Source: Sipunculus nudus
Lineage: Eukaryota > Annelida > Sipuncula > Golfingiida > Sipunculidae
Direction of reading: 5' to 3'
Assembly: GCA_026874595.1 (NCBI GenBank)
Contig: CM049312.1
Location: 79,089,429 to 79,153,428 of the forward strand
DNA length: 64,000 bases
The translations under genes were made by a program, and so were the position numbers. A model generated the notes under the pieces. The model worked only from the letters and a program-made list of their open reading frames with translations, searched no databases and had not been told where the DNA came from. Positions 61,377 through 64,000 of the stretch are shown piece after piece (positions within the stretch are counted from its first letter, which is position 1; each line of letters opens with the position of its first letter).

Positions 61377-63656
61377 ATGAGTCCCATGTCTGAGTCCAGG
61401 CTATCTGAATCCATGTCTGAGTCCAGGCTACTCAAGCCCAAGTCTGAGTCCAGGCCACTTGAGTTAAGTGCAAGTCTGAGTCCAGGCTACTCAGTCTGAG
61501 TCCCATGTCTGAGTCCAGGCTATCTGAATCCATGTCTGAGTCCAGGTTATCTGAATCCATATCTGAGTCCAGGCTACTCGAGTCTGAGTCCCATGTCTGA
61601 GTCCAGGCTATCTGAATCCATGTCTGAGTCCAGGTTATCTGAATCCATGTCTGAGTCCAGGCTACTCGAGTCTGAGTCCCATGTCTGAGTCCAGGCTACT
61701 CGAGTCTGAGTCCCATGTCTGAGTCCAGGCTACTCGAGTCTGAGTCCCATGTCTGAGTCCAGGCTACTCGAGTCTGAGTCCCATGTCTGAGTCCAGGCTA
61801 TCTGAATCCATGTCTGAGTCCAGGTTATCTGAATCCATGTCTGAGTCCAGGCTACTCATGTCTGAGTCCCATGTCTGAGTCCAGGCTATCTGAATCCATG
61901 TCTGAGTCCAGGTTATCTGAATCCATGTCTGAGTCCAGGATACTCGAGTCTGAGTCCCATGTCTGAGTCCAGGCTATCTGAATCCATGTCTGAGTCCAGG
62001 TTATCTGAATCCATGTCTGAGTCCAGGCTACTCGAGTCTGAGTCCCATGTCTGAATCCAGGCTATCTGAATCCATGTCTGATTCCAGGTTATCTGAATCC
62101 ATGTCTGAGTCCAGGCTACTCGAGTCTGAGTCCCATGTCTGAGTCCAGGCTACTCGAGTCTGAGTCCCATGTCTGAGTCCAGGCTACTCGAGTCTGAGTC
62201 CCATGTCTGAGTCCAGGCTGCTCAAGTCTGAGTCCCATGTCTGAGTCCAGGTTATCTGAATCCATGTCTGAGTCCAGGCTACTCAAGCCCAAGTCTGAGT
62301 CCAGGCTACTCGAGTCTGAGTCCCATGTCTGAGTCCAGGCTATCTGAATCCATGTCTGAGTCCAGGTTATCTTATCCATGTCTGAGTCCAGGCTACTCTA
62401 GTCTGAGTCCCATGTCTGAGTCCAGGCTATCTGAATCCATGTCTGAGTCCAGGTTATCTGAATCCATGTCTGAGTCCAGGCTACTCGAGTCTGAGTCCCA
62501 TGTCGGAGTCCAGGCTACTCCAGTCTGAGTCCCATGTCTGAGTCCAGGCTACTCAAGTCTGAGTCCCATGTCTGAGTCCAGGCTACTCGAGTCTGATTCC
62601 CATGTCTGAGTCCAGGTTTTCTGAATCCATGTCTGAGTCCAGGCTACTCAAGCCCAAGTCTGAGTCCAGGCTACTTGAGTTAAGTGCAAGTCTGAGTCCA
62701 GGCTACTTGAGTTAAGTGCAAGTCTGAGTCCAGGCTACTTATGTTAAGTGCAAGTCTGAGTCCAGGCTACTTGAGTTAAGTGCAAGTCTGAGTCCAGGCT
62801 ACTTGAGTTAAGTGCAAGTCTGAGTCCAGGCTACTCGAGTCTGAGTCCCATGTCTGAGTCCAGGTTATCTGAATCCATGTCTGAGTCCAGGCTACTTGAG
62901 TTAAGTGCAAGTCTGAGTCCAGGCTACTTGAGTTAAGTGCAAGTCTGAGTCCAGGCTACTTGAGTTAAGTGCAAGTCTGAGTCCAAAATACTTGAGTTAA
63001 GTGCAAGTCTGAGTCCAGGCTACTCGAGTCTGAGTCCCATGTCTGAGTCCAGGCTATCCTTAGGGTTCAAGTACTAGTCCACCTTCTTTGAGTCCAAGTC
63101 ATTTGGAACACAAGTCTGAGTTAAATATAAATCTCCTTATTAAAAGAAGTTTAATATAAACATTTTGAGTTAAGTGCAAGTCTGAGTCCAGGCTACTTGA
63201 GTTAAGTGCAAGTCTGAGTCCAGGCTACTTATGTTAAGTGCAAGTCTGAGTCCAGGCTACTTGAGTTAAGTGCAAGTCTGAGTCCAGGCTACTTGAGTTA
63301 AGTGCAAGTCTGAGTCCAGGCTACTCGAGTCTGAGTCCCATGTCTGAGTCCAGGTTATCTGAATCCATGTCTGAGTCCAGGCTACTTGAGTTAAGTGCAA
63401 GTCTGAGTCCAGGCTACTTGAGTTAAGTGCAAGTCTGAGTCCAGGCTACTTGAGTTAAGTGCAAGTCTGAGTCCAAAATACTTGAGTTAAGTGCAAGTCT
63501 GAGTCCAGGCTACTCGAGTCTGAGTCCCATGTCTGAGTCCAGGCTATCCTTAGGGTTCAAGTACTAGTCCACCTTCTTTGAGTCCAAGTCATTTGGAACA
63601 CAAGTCTGAGTTAAATATAAATCTCCTTATTAAAAGAAGTTTAATATAAACATTTT
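61377..63656. repeat. compound minisatellite (27/32/34-bp units)
   Basis: About 2.3 kb is built on the core GTCTGAGTCCAGG. Three unit types alternate: about 34 bp (core, CTACTCGAGTCTGAGTCCCAT), about 27 bp (core, CTATCTGAATCCAT) and about 32 bp (core, CTACTTGAGTTAAGTGCAA). The 27- and 34-bp types dominate from 61.4 to 62.6 kb and the 32-bp type after 62.65 kb. Open frames at 62116-62379 (Asp/Ser-rich) and 62325-62528 come from the repeat and are not genes. Confidence 0.93.
62677..63656. repeat. 490-bp segmental tandem duplication
   Basis: Positions 62677-63166 recur at 63167-63656, offset 490, identical by eye over the compared parts. Each copy ends with a non-repetitive piece (GGGTTCAAGTACTAGTCCAC through TTAATATAAACATTTT). 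The array edge with its unique flank was therefore duplicated as one block, recently. Confidence 0.93.
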
Positions 63657-63811
63657 AGATTATCATGTGTATTAAACAATAGTTTGCATTTACTTTTTAC
63701 TTAAAAGGTTAATTACATTTAGCTAAGGTGTGTTAGTATTTGGTACATCCATAAGTCTTATAGTATGTGACAGAGTGTTTTACTGGACTTGGGATGAACT
63801 CAGTCTGATTT
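63657..63811. other. unassigned spacer
   Basis: AT-rich DNA with no feature seen. Confidence 0.4.
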
Positions 63812-64000
63812 TTAGCTCAGCTGACTGAAAGTCATCTGAGCTATAGCGATCACTCTTTGTCCGTCGTCCGTCTGTCCGTCTGTCCGTCCGTCCGTCCGTT
63901 AACCAGGCACAAATCGTAACCGCTGGACCTAGAACCTTGTAACTTGGGATTCTGAGAGGCCCATAAAAATTCCTTGGAAACCAGAAATTAGGTCTCTGTT
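63812..64000 (+). repeat. dispersed mollusc-type repeat, copy 2 (cut by window edge)
   Basis: Starts TTAGCTCAGCTGACTGAAAG and continues GTCATCTGAGCTATAGCGAT and CACTCTTTGTCCGTCGTCC as at 1453. An expanded (GTCC)n stretch and the GGCACAAATCGTAACC segment follow. It runs off the right end. Same orientation as copy 1. Confidence 0.75.

Noticed and set aside
62116-62379. Asp/Ser-rich repetitive peptide, reminiscent of a biomineralisation protein
   Set aside because: The repeat units of 27, 32 and 34 bp shift frame relative to each other and the frame closes quickly. There is no signal peptide or exon structure.

Overview
This 64 kb window is AT-rich animal DNA with short protein-coding exons separated by long, repeat-filled introns. 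It contains no bacterial-type gene organisation. The exons translate into well-conserved animal proteins, and the intron junctions follow GT..AG. The dispersed repeats point to a lophotrochozoan, most likely a bivalve or other mollusc. These include a repeat opening with TTAGCTCAGCTGACTGAAAG and carrying GTCCGTCGTCCGTC, TTAA-flanked MITEs, a cassette with internal tandem repeats, and a non-LTR element with a (TTATC)n tail. I cannot name the species.

About 10.1-32.5 kb (+ strand) holds most of a short coronin gene, an actin-filament and Arp2/3 regulator. Eight common exons are in frame with consistent splice phases: 10083-10335, 16230-16408, 17198-17314, 17910-18008, 18852-18997, 19610-19670, 20287-20388 and 23967-24203. 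They are followed by two alternative terminal exons, 26345-26473 and 31973-32455. Each terminal exon is entered in phase 0 and supplies its own coiled coil and stop codon. About the first 65 residues of the protein are not in the window. Isoforms reconstructed from the window are 440 or 558 residues long.

At 47.9 kb the first coding exon of a second gene starts on the + strand. Its 47 codons match the N-terminus of TRAF4, including the first half of a RING finger. No further TRAF4 exon was recognised in the remaining 16 kb.

The rest is repetitive or unassigned. Main items: a near-perfect 55-nt palindrome (1.0 kb); an unclassified dispersed repeat (1.45-2.3 kb and the right edge); a 1.7 kb cassette of 280-bp dimeric repeats with terminal inverted repeats (12.6-14.35 kb); an adjoining 28-bp minisatellite of about 54 copies (14.35-15.87 kb); a pogo-like MITE (17.7 kb); a 2.25 kb TA-flanked non-autonomous DNA transposon (21.5-23.8 kb); a hAT-like MITE (28.6-29.05 kb); five X-box-like palindromes every 21 bp (34.9 kb); a young LTR retroelement lacking pol, with 706-bp LTRs differing at two positions (37.1-41.3 kb); a decayed minus-strand non-LTR reverse transcriptase (44.5-46.3 kb); two copies of a TTAA-flanked MITE (11.6 and 46.6 kb); and a 2.3 kb compound minisatellite (61.4-63.7 kb).

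Nothing here amounts to a new multi-gene system. The most interesting items are the alternative coronin coiled-coil exons, tandem duplication of a coronin exon/donor junction into its intron, the helically phased X-box array, and several structured non-autonomous elements.
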